Below, piece by piece: positions 23,771 through 31,934 of a stretch of DNA of 36,114 nt. Both the position numbers and the translations under genes were made by a program. Location of the stretch: the NCBI GenBank assembly GCA_018992565.1, contig JACVGW010000001.1:1-36114 (forward strand). The letters run 5' to 3'. The first letter of the stretch is position 1. Every line of letters starts with the position of its first letter. This DNA is from Theionarchaea archaeon (GTDB taxonomy: Archaea > Methanobacteriota_B > Thermococci > Methanofastidiosales > SZ-28-30). The notes beneath the pieces were generated by a model, which saw nothing but the letters and a program-made list of their open reading frames with translations, did no database searches and was not told the DNA's origin.

Positions 23771-24169
23771 TCTTTGCATTGATAATATTTGTATAATTGG
23801 AATTGCATTTTTATCCAAAATGAGAATTCACTGGAGTGAAAAGGAGACATGGCACTGAGACTGGCATCCATGGTCAGATCATATCCAGCACCACCATGGC
23901 CTCGGCTGTCTGATAATCTGCAGTGCATCCTTTTTCTCTGCTTCAGGACACGCTGCAAATGTGGCACAGCGCATGTGAGACAGTTGCTGATGACTTGAAA
24001 CCAAGAGCATTTGTACGAATTGGACCATACCATTCGAGAGATGAGCCGCGGGAAAGCAGTCGTACTCCACTCCCGCAACCACTGAAAACATAGATCAGTA
24101 TCGAGAAATGTCACGACGTCCTGTTCCCTTTCATTACGGGCGATTCAGTCTTGAAGAATGTATTTAAAG
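23771..24169. other. About 400 bp without a convincing gene
   Basis: Several overlapping short frames exist on both strands. The longest minus-strand frames (124 and 70 codons) have no SD or promoter and have compositions rich in Cys, Trp and His. They overlap each other in different frames, as a decayed gene might. No RNA motif or repeat was seen. Confidence 0.4.
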
Positions 24170-24171
24170 GA

Positions 24172-24179
24172 TTCACTCC
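24172..24179 (+). promoter_or_regulatory. TATA box for the 226-aa anchored protein
   Basis: ATTTAAAG is centred 26.5 nt before the ATG at 24202 and only 20.5 nt before the alternative ATG at 24196. Confidence 0.5.
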
Positions 24180-24201
24180 CCATACCAAGATGTGAATGAA
24201 C

Positions 24202-24882
24202 ATGAGAAAGCTTCTCAAGTATGGACTGACTGGAGTAATAGTCATAGTATCAATGATTTCAATAATCATGTACTACAGATACAGCCTCTACAAGAAAACG
24301 TATAGCAGTGAGTACTCCTATGAGATTTACATTGAGCCCGATATACCACTCAGTGACGTTGTCCTGTATATCCCGCTCCCTTTCATTGACACTGTCTCGC
24401 CAGTGGGAGACAATATTGTGGCTGAAAATCTCCAAACGCCAGAGAACCTGCACTGTAACGTGAGCACCACAGAATATGGAGTAATGCTCGAAATTACAGC
24501 TGACCGCATAGATGAACCCTCAACGATCACAGTGCTGCTACCTGCTGATTATTCCATTAATACCAGGGACTCCCTGCAAAATGAAATGGTGCTCTCTCCC
24601 AAGTATGATCTGATTCAGGTGCAGTGTGATTTCCCTTATCCTGACACGAGGGAGACTCAACTTGCCTGCTTTGAGTACGAAACCCTCATATATGCAGAGT
24701 ATATTCATGGAGGAGCTCTCAACATAGTTGTGACTCTGGAGGGGAGAAATACCTGGTGGATTCTGGGCTGGTCAGGCAACTCCTATCGCGATCAGATTCT
24801 GGCAAGAGTGGATGGAGAGAGCGGATGGCAGCCTGTGAGAGGGAAGCTCGTGCAGGGTGAGGGCCTTTATCGTTGGATCTGA
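24202..24882 (+). CDS. Membrane-anchored extracytoplasmic protein, unknown function
   Basis: 226 residues. One N-terminal membrane segment (about 8-25, LTGVIVIVSMISIIMYYRYS) preceded by Lys/Arg residues predicts an anchored protein with its ~200-residue domain outside. That domain looks beta-rich, with conserved-looking EYSYEIYIEPDIPLSDVVLY near its start and a tryptophan-containing WWILGWSGNSYRD stretch near its end. I do not recognise the family. An in-frame ATG two codons earlier (24196) is possible; TATA spacing favours 24202. The next gene also encodes a surface protein but has its own promoter. Confidence 0.7.
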   Translation: MRKLLKYGLTGVIVIVSMISIIMYYRYSLYKKTYSSEYSYEIYIEPDIPLSDVVLYIPLPFIDTVSPVGDNIVAENLQTPENLHCNVSTTEYGVMLEITADRIDEPSTITVLLPADYSINTRDSLQNEMVLSPKYDLIQVQCDFPYPDTRETQLACFEYETLIYAEYIHGGALNIVVTLEGRNTWWILGWSGNSYRDQILARVDGESGWQPVRGKLVQGEGLYRWI

Positions 24883-24973
24883 GTTCGTGTGTCCTGTTTT
24901 AACCCTTCTCTCCTCAGAAGTTGAAAGGTGTCACCTGTAGACAGGCCTGCTAGGAGACTGAGACGGAAAAGAA

Positions 24974-24980
24974 TTTATAC
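24974..24980 (+). promoter_or_regulatory. TATA box for the repeat-domain surface protein
   Basis: TTTATAC is centred 24 nt before the ATG at 25001, giving a leaderless mRNA. Confidence 0.5.
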
Positions 24981-25000
24981 ACTGCTGGCTAAACGTACGT

Positions 25001-26164
25001 ATGAAGAAACCTGTGATCATTGTGCTATTTTTGGTCTTTGCAGCGTCTGTTGTCCCACTTTATAGTCAGGCATTCGCTTTCTCTGACGAACCCTTCACCA
25101 TCACTATAGAAGTAGACAAAGGGTGCGGAGGCAAATACTTTGTCGGCGACATGCTCACTGTAACCTGGGTGGTCTCACATCCCTGTGAAATCGATTTCTG
25201 GGAGGAAGAGCCTGACGGGGTCAGAAGAAAGCTCTCATCAAGCATAATCGCCAGTGCAGGAACTGCCTCTCGCGGTTGGACACTGAAGGACTATGGATAT
25301 GGAAGAAGAGTCATTCATGCAGAAGCAGTCTCCCCTTTTGGAATGGGAAATGCATCGTGTGAGTACTACGTGTTGAAGAAAGCAGCTGATATCAGAGTTG
25401 AAGTTACTGACCAGGATGGAATGCCCATTTCCGCCGTCGACGTATTGATGGACGACACGTACATTGCTGCAACTGATGCATCAGGGAGCGTGGTCATACC
25501 AGAAGTGGAGTTCGGGGAACATACCATCACTGCCAAGTATGACAATGAAGAGCAGTCCACCAGAGTAAGAATCGCATCCACTCAAACCCAGTATGTAGAT
25601 TTCGTGTTCACCGTGGAGAAACAGGGTTCAATCAAAATCCAGGTGGTAACCCAGAACGGTGATCCAGTGGCCGACGTAGATATCTATATTGATGGGTTTA
25701 AGGAAGGTCATACTGACCCCGACGGCGTGTTCACGGTGATAGTTCCTGCAGGGGCCCACACAGTAGAGGCGAAATGGCAGAATCAGTCAGATGAACAACA
25801 TGTCACTGTCTTCAATAACCAAATGAGCTTTGCTGACCTGGTTATCACTGTGCCTGTAGAAGCCGTGCTGGGCATACGTGTGGAAGATGACGCAGGGACT
25901 CCACTCAGTGACGCAAACGTGTATGTGGACAATGTCTTTGCAGGAAGAACTGATACGCAGGGAGTAGTCCAGTACAAGACTGTCCCGGGTGCTCATACGC
26001 TGCGAGCAGAAAAACAGGGATATATAACATCTTCTTCAAATATTACAGCAGGAGAAGGTCAGACTGATGCAGTACTGGTTCTAGATCAGGAGGGAAATGC
26101 AGCTCTGTCAACAATTCTGGTGCTCGTGGGAGTTGGGTACATGCTCATGAGGAAGCGAGCATGA
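25001..26164 (+). CDS. Secreted, membrane-anchored surface protein with three carboxypeptidase-regulatory-like repeats
   Basis: 387 residues. A signal peptide (about 1-26) precedes a cysteine-containing beta domain (about 30-125). Three tandem repeats of about 70-80 residues follow (about 130-205, 210-285, 290-360), each of the form I-x-V-x-D/N-G-x-P-x-x-x-V-x-V-Y-x-D, then TDxxGxV, then GxHTxxAK. This is the carboxypeptidase regulatory-like/PEGA-type beta-sandwich seen in archaeal cell-surface proteins. A C-terminal hydrophobic segment, LSTILVLVGVGYMLM, ends in RKRA, so the protein is anchored with the repeats outside. It resembles archaeosortase-processed tails in layout, but no PGF-type tripeptide is visible. 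It probably binds or spaces ligands at the envelope; no catalytic site is seen. Confidence 0.8.
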   Translation: MKKPVIIVLFLVFAASVVPLYSQAFAFSDEPFTITIEVDKGCGGKYFVGDMLTVTWVVSHPCEIDFWEEEPDGVRRKLSSSIIASAGTASRGWTLKDYGYGRRVIHAEAVSPFGMGNASCEYYVLKKAADIRVEVTDQDGMPISAVDVLMDDTYIAATDASGSVVIPEVEFGEHTITAKYDNEEQSTRVRIASTQTQYVDFVFTVEKQGSIKIQVVTQNGDPVADVDIYIDGFKEGHTDPDGVFTVIVPAGAHTVEAKWQNQSDEQHVTVFNNQMSFADLVITVPVEAVLGIRVEDDAGTPLSDANVYVDNVFAGRTDTQGVVQYKTVPGAHTLRAEKQGYITSSSNITAGEGQTDAVLVLDQEGNAALSTILVLVGVGYMLMRKRA

Positions 26165-26228
26165 GTGGAGAGTAACTGCCCCGAATGTCTATTTGTACAT
26201 CACATACGAGCTGGCAGACCCCCACATG

Positions 26229-26236
26229 TTTATATA
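26229..26236 (+). promoter_or_regulatory. TATA box for the TPR protein
   Basis: TTTATATA is centred 26.5 nt before the ATG at 26259; leaderless. Confidence 0.6.
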
Positions 26237-26258
26237 GTGAGCCCCTCCTAGTGGCACT

Positions 26259-28037
26259 ATGAGATGCAAAGCGTGTATGAGAACAATCACTCCCAGCCAG
26301 AGTCAGAGATTCTCTGGGTTTGACTTCTGCACTACATGTTACGAAGCTCTAGAATTAGAATTACTGGAGAAGAAGGAAGAAAGCACTGAACCCTTCATTT
26401 TATCGTTCTCCAATGAGAACAATCATCAATTATTCGAAGCACTCCTCAGTATAGCTTCTGAATTCGACAAAGGGGCAGCTGATACTCTGCTCCTGAGATG
26501 CAATGAAATGATAGGCCGCGATTTAGCTGGGCCTCAGGAAGTGATGGCTTGTCTGATGGGTGCCTATGCATTGCAAGAAAGCCCAGGTAAACAGCCGCTG
26601 ACCACAGCAGGTGAACTGGCAGTGTATAATATCGGCAAGAGGCTGGCGGCAGAAATATTCAAGTCAAGCAGTACGTCAATACCTGATGAGCCACTTGATG
26701 AGGAAGTCATGAGAGACCTGTTTACCCAGTTGTCCTGGCAGCGATACACTACCTGCATCGATATGTTCAACCACATAACCCCATCAGAGATTACTGGGCC
26801 AATTAATGAGTTTCTTTCCAATCTGACAAACATGTATCAGTCCATGGCAGAGACCAGGAGACTGGATTGTTCTCAGATTGATGAAGGTGTATACCTTGAC
26901 GTCCCTCCGGAACTCACTGCTTCTCTGCTTGAAACACTGGGAAATGAGCATGCGTTCAGTTCCTGGAACGAATTCAAGGAAGGGTTCCAGAAATTCCAGG
27001 ATGAGTTCCTGAGCAAGAAGATTGACCTGGTCTTTCCAGAAGGAACCCAGGATGAAAGGGAAATTCACGTTTTGATAGAAGAAGGAGAGCTGTATGTTAC
27101 TTCACAATGGGAAAAGCTCAAAGAGAAGCTTGCTTCTGAAGGCGCAGACGTTGTGGCTACACTAATGAAAGAAATGCCCCATTTCGTAGTGGAACGGGCT
27201 GTTGGGGGCATCGAAAACCTTCGAACTATCGTTGAAGAGGGAATATCTAACACTGAGAATATTGATCTGATCTTGTTGTACAGCTCGCTCCTGAAAGAGC
27301 AGGGAAATGTCCAGCAGGCGGTCACTATGTTGGAGGAAAAAGCCGCTGCTATTACTGACGAACCGCCTCTGGTTGTTGAACTCGCTCTTCAGTACATAGA
27401 AACAGGTGAAGTGGAAAAGGCTATCGAGACATTGAAGAAGGTGGCCGAAATGGAGCCAGACAACTGGCTTCACCCCATGTTCATTGCTGAAGTGTACGAG
27501 AATATGGGCAAGTTCAAAGAAGCAGTAGAATACTACAGGAAAGCCGCTGCCCTGACGTCCTCTGATCCTTATCTATTGAGTTCATTGAAGAGAGCAGAGA
27601 CGGGAGAGATACTCGCTGAGATTGAAGACCTGATCTCCAGGGAAGAATACCAGCAAGCATTAACGCTAGTGGAAAAGCACTTTGATCCTTTTGGAATAGA
27701 CATCTTCCACTACTATAAAGGAGTCATCCTTGCGAGAATGAAAGAGTCAAGAGAGGCCCTGGCCGTGATAACTGATTATCTGGACATATACAGTGATGAC
27801 GAAGAGGGCTGGTTAGAAAAAGCAGGGATTTATCTGGATCTCGGGAATTTTGCAGCTGCAGCTCGCTCTTTCAGGCAGTGTTCCATGCTGACCCCTAAAG
27901 ACGTTCGCCCTCTAGTATGGGAAGCTCTCTGCCACAAGAGACTGGGAAAGTCCAGATACTACAAGCGGTGCATTAATCAGGCTCGAAAGACTGATCCTGA
28001 AAAGACTAAGGCACTCCTCAAAGAACTTCCCTTCTGA
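26259..28037 (+). CDS. Zinc-ribbon TPR-repeat protein
   Basis: 592 residues. The N-terminus has a zinc-finger-like C3-x2-C6 and C24-x2-C27 pair. A helical region without clear family signature follows (about 30-330). The C-terminal ~260 residues contain several tetratricopeptide repeats, for example AVTMLEEKAAAITDEPPLVV, ALQYIETGEVEKAIETLKKV and YENMGKFKEAVEYYRKAAAL. TPR arrays mediate protein-protein interaction, so this is probably a cytosolic scaffold; no enzyme motif is visible. It is transcribed from its own TATA box, and the next gene, a HEPN protein, also has one. Specific partners cannot be inferred. Confidence 0.8.
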   Translation: MRCKACMRTITPSQSQRFSGFDFCTTCYEALELELLEKKEESTEPFILSFSNENNHQLFEALLSIASEFDKGAADTLLLRCNEMIGRDLAGPQEVMACLMGAYALQESPGKQPLTTAGELAVYNIGKRLAAEIFKSSSTSIPDEPLDEEVMRDLFTQLSWQRYTTCIDMFNHITPSEITGPINEFLSNLTNMYQSMAETRRLDCSQIDEGVYLDVPPELTASLLETLGNEHAFSSWNEFKEGFQKFQDEFLSKKIDLVFPEGTQDEREIHVLIEEGELYVTSQWEKLKEKLASEGADVVATLMKEMPHFVVERAVGGIENLRTIVEEGISNTENIDLILLYSSLLKEQGNVQQAVTMLEEKAAAITDEPPLVVELALQYIETGEVEKAIETLKKVAEMEPDNWLHPMFIAEVYENMGKFKEAVEYYRKAAALTSSDPYLLSSLKRAETGEILAEIEDLISREEYQQALTLVEKHFDPFGIDIFHYYKGVILARMKESREALAVITDYLDIYSDDEEGWLEKAGIYLDLGNFAAAARSFRQCSMLTPKDVRPLVWEALCHKRLGKSRYYKRCINQARKTDPEKTKALLKELPF

Positions 28038-28067
28038 GTTCCTACCACATAGGAGAGAGCCTAAAAG

Positions 28068-28075
28068 TATTTAAG
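28068..28075 (+). promoter_or_regulatory. TATA box for the HEPN gene
   Basis: TATTTAAG is centred 25.5 nt before the ATG at 28097. Confidence 0.5.
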
Positions 28076-28096
28076 CACATTGCAGCAGTGCACAGT

Positions 28097-28480
28097 ATGA
28101 GCAAAATAGATCAGCTTCTGGATGCTGCATCAGACAAGTTCACAGCCGCTGAGGTCTTGATCAACCAGGATTTCCATGAAGATGCTGTCTCACGAGTGTT
28201 TTACGGTCTCCTGTTCTGTGCCAGAGCCCTTCTGCTTACCAAGGAGGTCACAACAGAGAATCCGGATGAAATCATTGCTGCATTTGAAAGCCAGTTTATC
28301 AAGAAAAACATAGTGGAGAAAGAACTGGGTTCACTCATAAAGGATACAAAGAAACTGGCAGAGAAAGCAGACTTTTCTCCCACCTTCAGCATGCCTGAAG
28401 ACAAGATGAAGACAATGATGGAGAATGCCCAGGTGTTCATGGAACAGGTGGAAGACGTCATTAGTGAAATAGAGGAGTAG
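28097..28480 (+). CDS. HEPN-domain protein
   Basis: 127 residues, all helical. SRVFYGLLFCARALLLTKEV matches the R-x-x-Y/F-Y...A-x-A-L-L core of HEPN domains, and the following FESQFIKKNIVEKEL fits the second conserved region. The catalytic R-x4-6-H motif of RNase-type HEPN toxins is absent, and no MNT nucleotidyltransferase partner is adjacent, so it is unlikely to be a classical HEPN-MNT toxin module. The frame extends upstream to a GTG at 28088, but the ATG at 28097 is at leaderless distance from the TATA box. It may act as a nucleotide-binding or interaction domain. Confidence 0.75.
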   Translation: MSKIDQLLDAASDKFTAAEVLINQDFHEDAVSRVFYGLLFCARALLLTKEVTTENPDEIIAAFESQFIKKNIVEKELGSLIKDTKKLAEKADFSPTFSMPEDKMKTMMENAQVFMEQVEDVISEIEE

Positions 28481-28502
28481 TTTCTCTCTTTTATTTTTAC
28501 CC

Positions 28503-28526
28503 AGCCACATGAGCTGGCTCTTTTCT
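28503..28526 (+). terminator. Hairpin terminator after the HEPN gene
   Basis: AGCCA and TGGCT form a 5-bp stem around CATGAGC, followed by CTTTTCT, about 23 nt beyond the stop. Confidence 0.5.
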
Positions 28527-28570
28527 GAGATTAGCAGTACTCAGGTTAAAGAGACAACCCTATCCAAAGT

Positions 28571-28578
28571 CTTATATA
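28571..28578 (+). promoter_or_regulatory. TATA box for the ABC transporter operon
   Basis: CTTATATA is centred 25.5 nt before the ATG at 28600; leaderless. Confidence 0.6.
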
Positions 28579-28599
28579 GAATAGGAAATTCCTCATACC

Positions 28600-29259
28600 A
28601 TGTCTGCAATTACCTGTACATCACTTACAAAAACCCTGGACAAGAATTCTGTGGTGGATGATATCACCTTTGAAGTTGAAGAAGGTACCATCGCAGGTAT
28701 TCTGGGTGAAGACGGTGCTGGAAAGACTACATTGCTGAAGCTTATCACTGGACTGTTGAAACCTACATCGGGGACATGCACACTCTTTGATGCTGACGTA
28801 ACCCGGAATCCCGCCAAAGCATTGAAAGGTGTGGGTTGCATGGTAGGGGAGCCTGCATTCTATCAGGATTTGACTGCCCAGAAAAATCTGGAATTGTTTG
28901 CTGCCCTGTTCCAGACAGGTCCTGATGAAGTCATTGATCTTCTTGACATCACCTTCCCATCCACCAAGGTCCGATATTTGTCTTCCACCATGAAGAAACT
29001 CCTGGGGATTGCTGCTGCCCTTCTTGGAGAGCCCAGGTTGCTCATTCTGGACGAACCTCTGGCCCTCACTCCATCGTTTCGGGATCATGTGAAAAACTTG
29101 CTGAAGGAACAAAAAGAAAAAGGAAATACTGTCCTGGTTACCACATGCATTCCTGCTGACCTCAAGGAGCTGGCATCGTACGGTGTGGTCATCAGAGAAG
29201 GAAAACCTGTATCTCAAGGAGCAATCAAGAACCTTGATCTCAAGGGGGTGAATCCATGA
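28600..29259 (+). CDS. ABC transporter ATP-binding protein with degenerate motifs
   Basis: 219 residues, close to the minimal ABC ATPase. Walker A is GEDGAGKTT (36-44) and Walker B is LLILDEPLA with the catalytic glutamate. Other conserved features are altered. The signature LSGGQ reads LSSTMKK. The H-loop His expected after VLVTT is Cys. The Q-loop position appears to be Glu in VGEPAFYQDLT. It may bind ATP but hydrolyse it poorly. It is coupled to the permease gene by a 4-nt ATGA overlap, so the two form an ABC-2-type exporter or membrane-remodelling system. The substrate is unknown. Confidence 0.88.
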   Translation: MSAITCTSLTKTLDKNSVVDDITFEVEEGTIAGILGEDGAGKTTLLKLITGLLKPTSGTCTLFDADVTRNPAKALKGVGCMVGEPAFYQDLTAQKNLELFAALFQTGPDEVIDLLDITFPSTKVRYLSSTMKKLLGIAAALLGEPRLLILDEPLALTPSFRDHVKNLLKEQKEKGNTVLVTTCIPADLKELASYGVVIREGKPVSQGAIKNLDLKGVNP

Positions 29260-30005
29260 ATGTATACCGTGTGATGAGATTTGAAACCAGTAAGCTATTC
29301 AGACAGAAAGCCGCTCATGCAGGCCTCATCGTTGTTTTTCTGGTGTGTTGCATGTACTCTGTGATAAACTGGATGACCCGCCCTGTAGGGTCTTACAGTG
29401 GAATAATGATTATCACTGACAACATCAGTCTCCAGAACAGCCTTCTTATTCTGCCCTTCCTGGCTGTTCTAATAGCGGCTACCTCCATCTGTGTGGAGCA
29501 GTCTTCTGGGACCCTGCGAACCCTGTTCACCAGGCCAGTGAAACGAGACAATGTGATAACAGGCAAGTTCCTGGCTATATTCCTGTATATGTGCCTGATT
29601 GTGTATGGAATCGCACTGATATCCTTCTTGTTCGCCATCAGATGGGGATTTCCTGAAGACTTCATATCCTTTATCCCCAGGCTGTTGCTGATCTGCCTCG
29701 TATATATCCTGATCAACATGGTAGTGGTGGCTTTCACCTTTGTGGTAGCATCTCAGACGACCAGCATTGCGCTTACCGCTCTGGCGTCCATAGGATTCTA
29801 TGTCATTTCAATGCTTGTAGAATTCTTCAGCCAGGTCCAGACATACACCTTTCTCAATAATGCCCAGACCCTGCTTCAGATGCTGCTTGGAGGACCATTT
29901 GAATTGAGGTCTGCCTATTTTTCCGTAGGAATAATCTTTATCTATATAGTGGGTCTTCTGCTGATAGCCTCCCTCCTGTGGGAAAAGAGAGATATCATGT
30001 CCTGA
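29256..30005 (+). CDS. ABC-2-type transporter permease
   Basis: 249 residues with six membrane segments. The arrangement is typical of ABC-2 permeases: a short cytoplasmic N-terminus (FETSKLFRQKA), a cytoplasmic loop with SSGTLRTLFTRPVKRDNVI between segments 2 and 3, and a hydrophobic C-terminal segment. This fold is used by exporters of drugs, lipids, polysaccharides or antimicrobial peptides and by NatAB-like systems. It is translationally coupled to the ATPase gene upstream and ends just before a strong hairpin terminator, so the operon is just these two genes. Substrate not identifiable. Confidence 0.88.
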   Translation: MNVYRVMRFETSKLFRQKAAHAGLIVVFLVCCMYSVINWMTRPVGSYSGIMIITDNISLQNSLLILPFLAVLIAATSICVEQSSGTLRTLFTRPVKRDNVITGKFLAIFLYMCLIVYGIALISFLFAIRWGFPEDFISFIPRLLLICLVYILINMVVVAFTFVVASQTTSIALTALASIGFYVISMLVEFFSQVQTYTFLNNAQTLLQMLLGGPFELRSAYFSVGIIFIYIVGLLLIASLLWEKRDIMS

Positions 30006-30024
30006 ACCTGCGGACTATAGATTG

Positions 30025-30056
30025 CCCATTCCATTTGGAGAGAATGGGCTTTTTTC
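30025..30056 (+). terminator. Strong intrinsic terminator after the ABC operon
   Basis: GCCCATTC and GAATGGGC form a perfect 8-bp stem with a 10-nt loop, immediately followed by six T. It is a textbook bacterial-style rho-independent terminator in an archaeal context. Confidence 0.75.
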
Positions 30057-30239
30057 ATCATTAATTGCTCCAAAAGCTCCAGAGACAAATACGTAGAAGA
30101 AGATGCTTTCTGGATGAACGCAACTTACCAGCAGGAATGGAAATTCTTCAAAAAATCTGGAAATTCTCTCATTTTCGTATGTTCTTCTATAAGCAATAAA
30201 CCAAGAATCTCGCAAGAAGACTTGAACACTTGTACCATC
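30057..30239. other. Gene-free AT-rich spacer
   Basis: About 180 bp between the ABC terminator and the GH3-region promoter. A 129-codon minus-strand frame crosses it but has no SD or TATA and runs antisense into the next leader. I see nothing else beyond short direct repeats of GGAAATTCT near 30140-30175. Confidence 0.4.
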
Positions 30240-30248
30240 ATGCAAACA

Positions 30249-30256
30249 TTTATATA
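30249..30256 (+). promoter_or_regulatory. TATA box upstream of the leader ORF and GH3-like gene
   Basis: TTTATATA is centred 24.5 nt before the ATG at 30277 and about 178 nt before the GH3 start. The surrounding 18 bp (30240-30257) are identical to those at the HTH-regulator promoter. Confidence 0.65.
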
Positions 30257-30276
30257 CCGATTTTGACCTCTCCAAT

Positions 30277-30465
30277 ATGGAGGAAAAGACGAGAGACGAG
30301 ATACTGTGTGTTTCCACGGGGTTCACCGGGCCCCCTTTGAGGCAAGAAAGCGGTCCAATATGCCTCGGTTGTGGTGGCATTCTGGTCGTTGAGCCTTTTC
30401 TCACAGTATTTCTCTCCAGAGGTGAGAGAAATGAGTTCCGTTCTAAATGTACTGCAGTGCGTTGA
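30277..30465 (+). CDS. Possible leaderless upstream ORF (62 aa) overlapping the GH3-like start
   Basis: The ATG is at the exact leaderless position below a strong TATA box, so an initiating ribosome would probably begin here. The 62-codon product has no recognised domain; it contains one GPICLGCGG stretch resembling half a zinc knuckle. It is in a different frame from the GH3-like gene and its stop lies 35 nt inside that gene, so translation of one may affect the other. It could equally be a non-coding leader. Conservation of the frame would decide. Confidence 0.35.
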   Translation: MEEKTRDEILCVSTGFTGPPLRQESGPICLGCGGILVVEPFLTVFLSRGERNEFRSKCTAVR

Positions 30466-31630
30466 TGATCCCTCCTGGATAAGAAGACCAGGAGAAACGC
30501 AGGAGAAAGTTCTTGAGGAAATTGTTCATGAGAATGTGAGTACTCGGTTTGGGAGGGAGTACCTGTTTAGAGAGATCAGAAGTACAGAGGATTTCAGAAA
30601 GTCTGTCCCCTTTTCTATGTACTGCGATGTTGAACCCTACATACAGAGGATGATGTGTGGGGAAAACGATGCTCTGATTACAGAACACACAGCAGCCTGG
30701 ATTGAGTCCGTTGGACTCAATAAGAAGCCAAAACTGATTCCGTACACACAGGATATGGCTGGTGGGTTCAGGGATGCATTTTTGAGGTTGTTTGCTTCCA
30801 GAGCAGAAGACTGGGCATATGTTTCAGGGAATGTGATTGCTGGGCTGGAACACCCACACATGGTAAGGGGAAATCCAGCTGGGGATATACTTGCTCTGGG
30901 AAGCAGTACACTGAAATCTACCCCTGTACTGGGAAGGGTGATCACTCCCCAGTTGCCAGAATCCGAAATTGATTGGAAAAAGAGATGGAAGAGAGCTATT
31001 CAGCAAGTTTCGAGACAGAATGTGATATCTGCCATTGTTGACCCAGTGCTCTTTTTGAAGTTTTTGCGCATGGTTCAGTCGGACAATGAGACAGTTGACA
31101 TTCGTCAATTGTGGCCTGACTTCTCCTTGGTAGTAACGACTGTAAGCGCAAGGCCATTCGAGAATGTGCTCAAGTCCCTCCTGGGCCAAGTGGAGTTCCG
31201 GAGGCTGTACTGCACTGATGAGGTTGTGGTAGGTGTTCAGCTGGATGAGAAAGGTATTGTACCCTTGCTTGACCACTGTTTTCTGGAATTCATCCCGTTG
31301 AACCAGTGGAGAGAGATGGAGCTCGAAGGAGGAACCTACAGGGAATATGACTTCGACATTGAGACAATGGAGACTGCAATTCCCGGGGAAGAATATGTTC
31401 TGGTGATGACTACATCCGGCCTATACCGATATATCCCGGGAGACACAGTTGCCATGGTCGACAATCTACACATAGAGCCCACTGGATTCATTGATGAATG
31501 GGCAGTCCTTCCAGAGACAGAGATAATGCAACAGATCGTACTGCTGAGAGAAGTAGCACGAGACAGTGCTGATTCACACCAGCTGGTAGCTGTGGAGTCT
31601 GAACCCTTGAGGTATCTCTTCAGAATCTGA
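30431..31630 (+). CDS. GH3-like acyl-adenylating family protein with degraded ATP loop
   Basis: 399 residues. The N-terminal pattern matches the GH3 (auxin-responsive promoter) family: QEKVLEEIVHENVSTRFGRE, then DFRKSVPFSMYCDVEPYIQR and MMCGENDALIT. GLYRYIPGDTVAMVD matches the family's third motif and FRRLYCTDEVVVG the region around the second. GH3 enzymes adenylate carboxylic acids and join them to amines or amino acids. Motif I, usually SSGTT-G-x-PK-x-IP, reads ESVGLNKKPKLIPYT: the Ser/Thr/Gly loop is lost while PKxIP is kept, so the ATP site may be inactive or altered. It is shorter than typical GH3 (500-600), with most of the C-terminal domain missing. The start has GAGGTGA 5 nt upstream; an in-frame ATG at 30371 lacks an SD. 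Confidence 0.75.
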   Translation: MSSVLNVLQCVDDPSWIRRPGETQEKVLEEIVHENVSTRFGREYLFREIRSTEDFRKSVPFSMYCDVEPYIQRMMCGENDALITEHTAAWIESVGLNKKPKLIPYTQDMAGGFRDAFLRLFASRAEDWAYVSGNVIAGLEHPHMVRGNPAGDILALGSSTLKSTPVLGRVITPQLPESEIDWKKRWKRAIQQVSRQNVISAIVDPVLFLKFLRMVQSDNETVDIRQLWPDFSLVVTTVSARPFENVLKSLLGQVEFRRLYCTDEVVVGVQLDEKGIVPLLDHCFLEFIPLNQWREMELEGGTYREYDFDIETMETAIPGEEYVLVMTTSGLYRYIPGDTVAMVDNLHIEPTGFIDEWAVLPETEIMQQIVLLREVARDSADSHQLVAVESEPLRYLFRI

Positions 31631-31899
31631 GTCCATCCAACTACAGTGGAAGAACAATGTACGTGCCACAGCGTGCAAGAGAGAACAATACTGTGAGGGA
31701 TATATGGTCTTTCTTATAGATGTGTGCAGTCTATCGTTACAGGATTCTTATTGAGAACCCGGCAATCGGTTCCCACAAAAGTGCTTGTTATTAACTTGGA
31801 TTTTTTAATTCCTCTTAATCTCAAGGATGTTGGAGATGGGTTGCCCACACTTTCTAAGTACTAAGTAATTTACCCTAGAATGCTGGCTGTCTTGTCTTA

Positions 31900-31907
31900 C
31901 TATATAC
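31900..31907 (+). promoter_or_regulatory. TATA-like box before hairpin repeat copy 1
   Basis: CTATATAC predicts transcription from about 31930, five nt before the first stem. An ATG at 31930 opens only a five-codon frame. Copy 2 has no equivalent box on this strand. Confidence 0.35.
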
Positions 31908-31934
31908 ACTTTCTACAAAGAAAGGGGGAATGAA

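Noticed and set aside
28097-28480. HEPN-MNT toxin-antitoxin module
   Set aside because: No nucleotidyltransferase partner adjacent and no R-x4-6-H catalytic motif.
30015-30404. 129-codon minus-strand frame
   Set aside because: Covers the ABC terminator and the GH3-region promoter, no SD or TATA, no recognisable motif.
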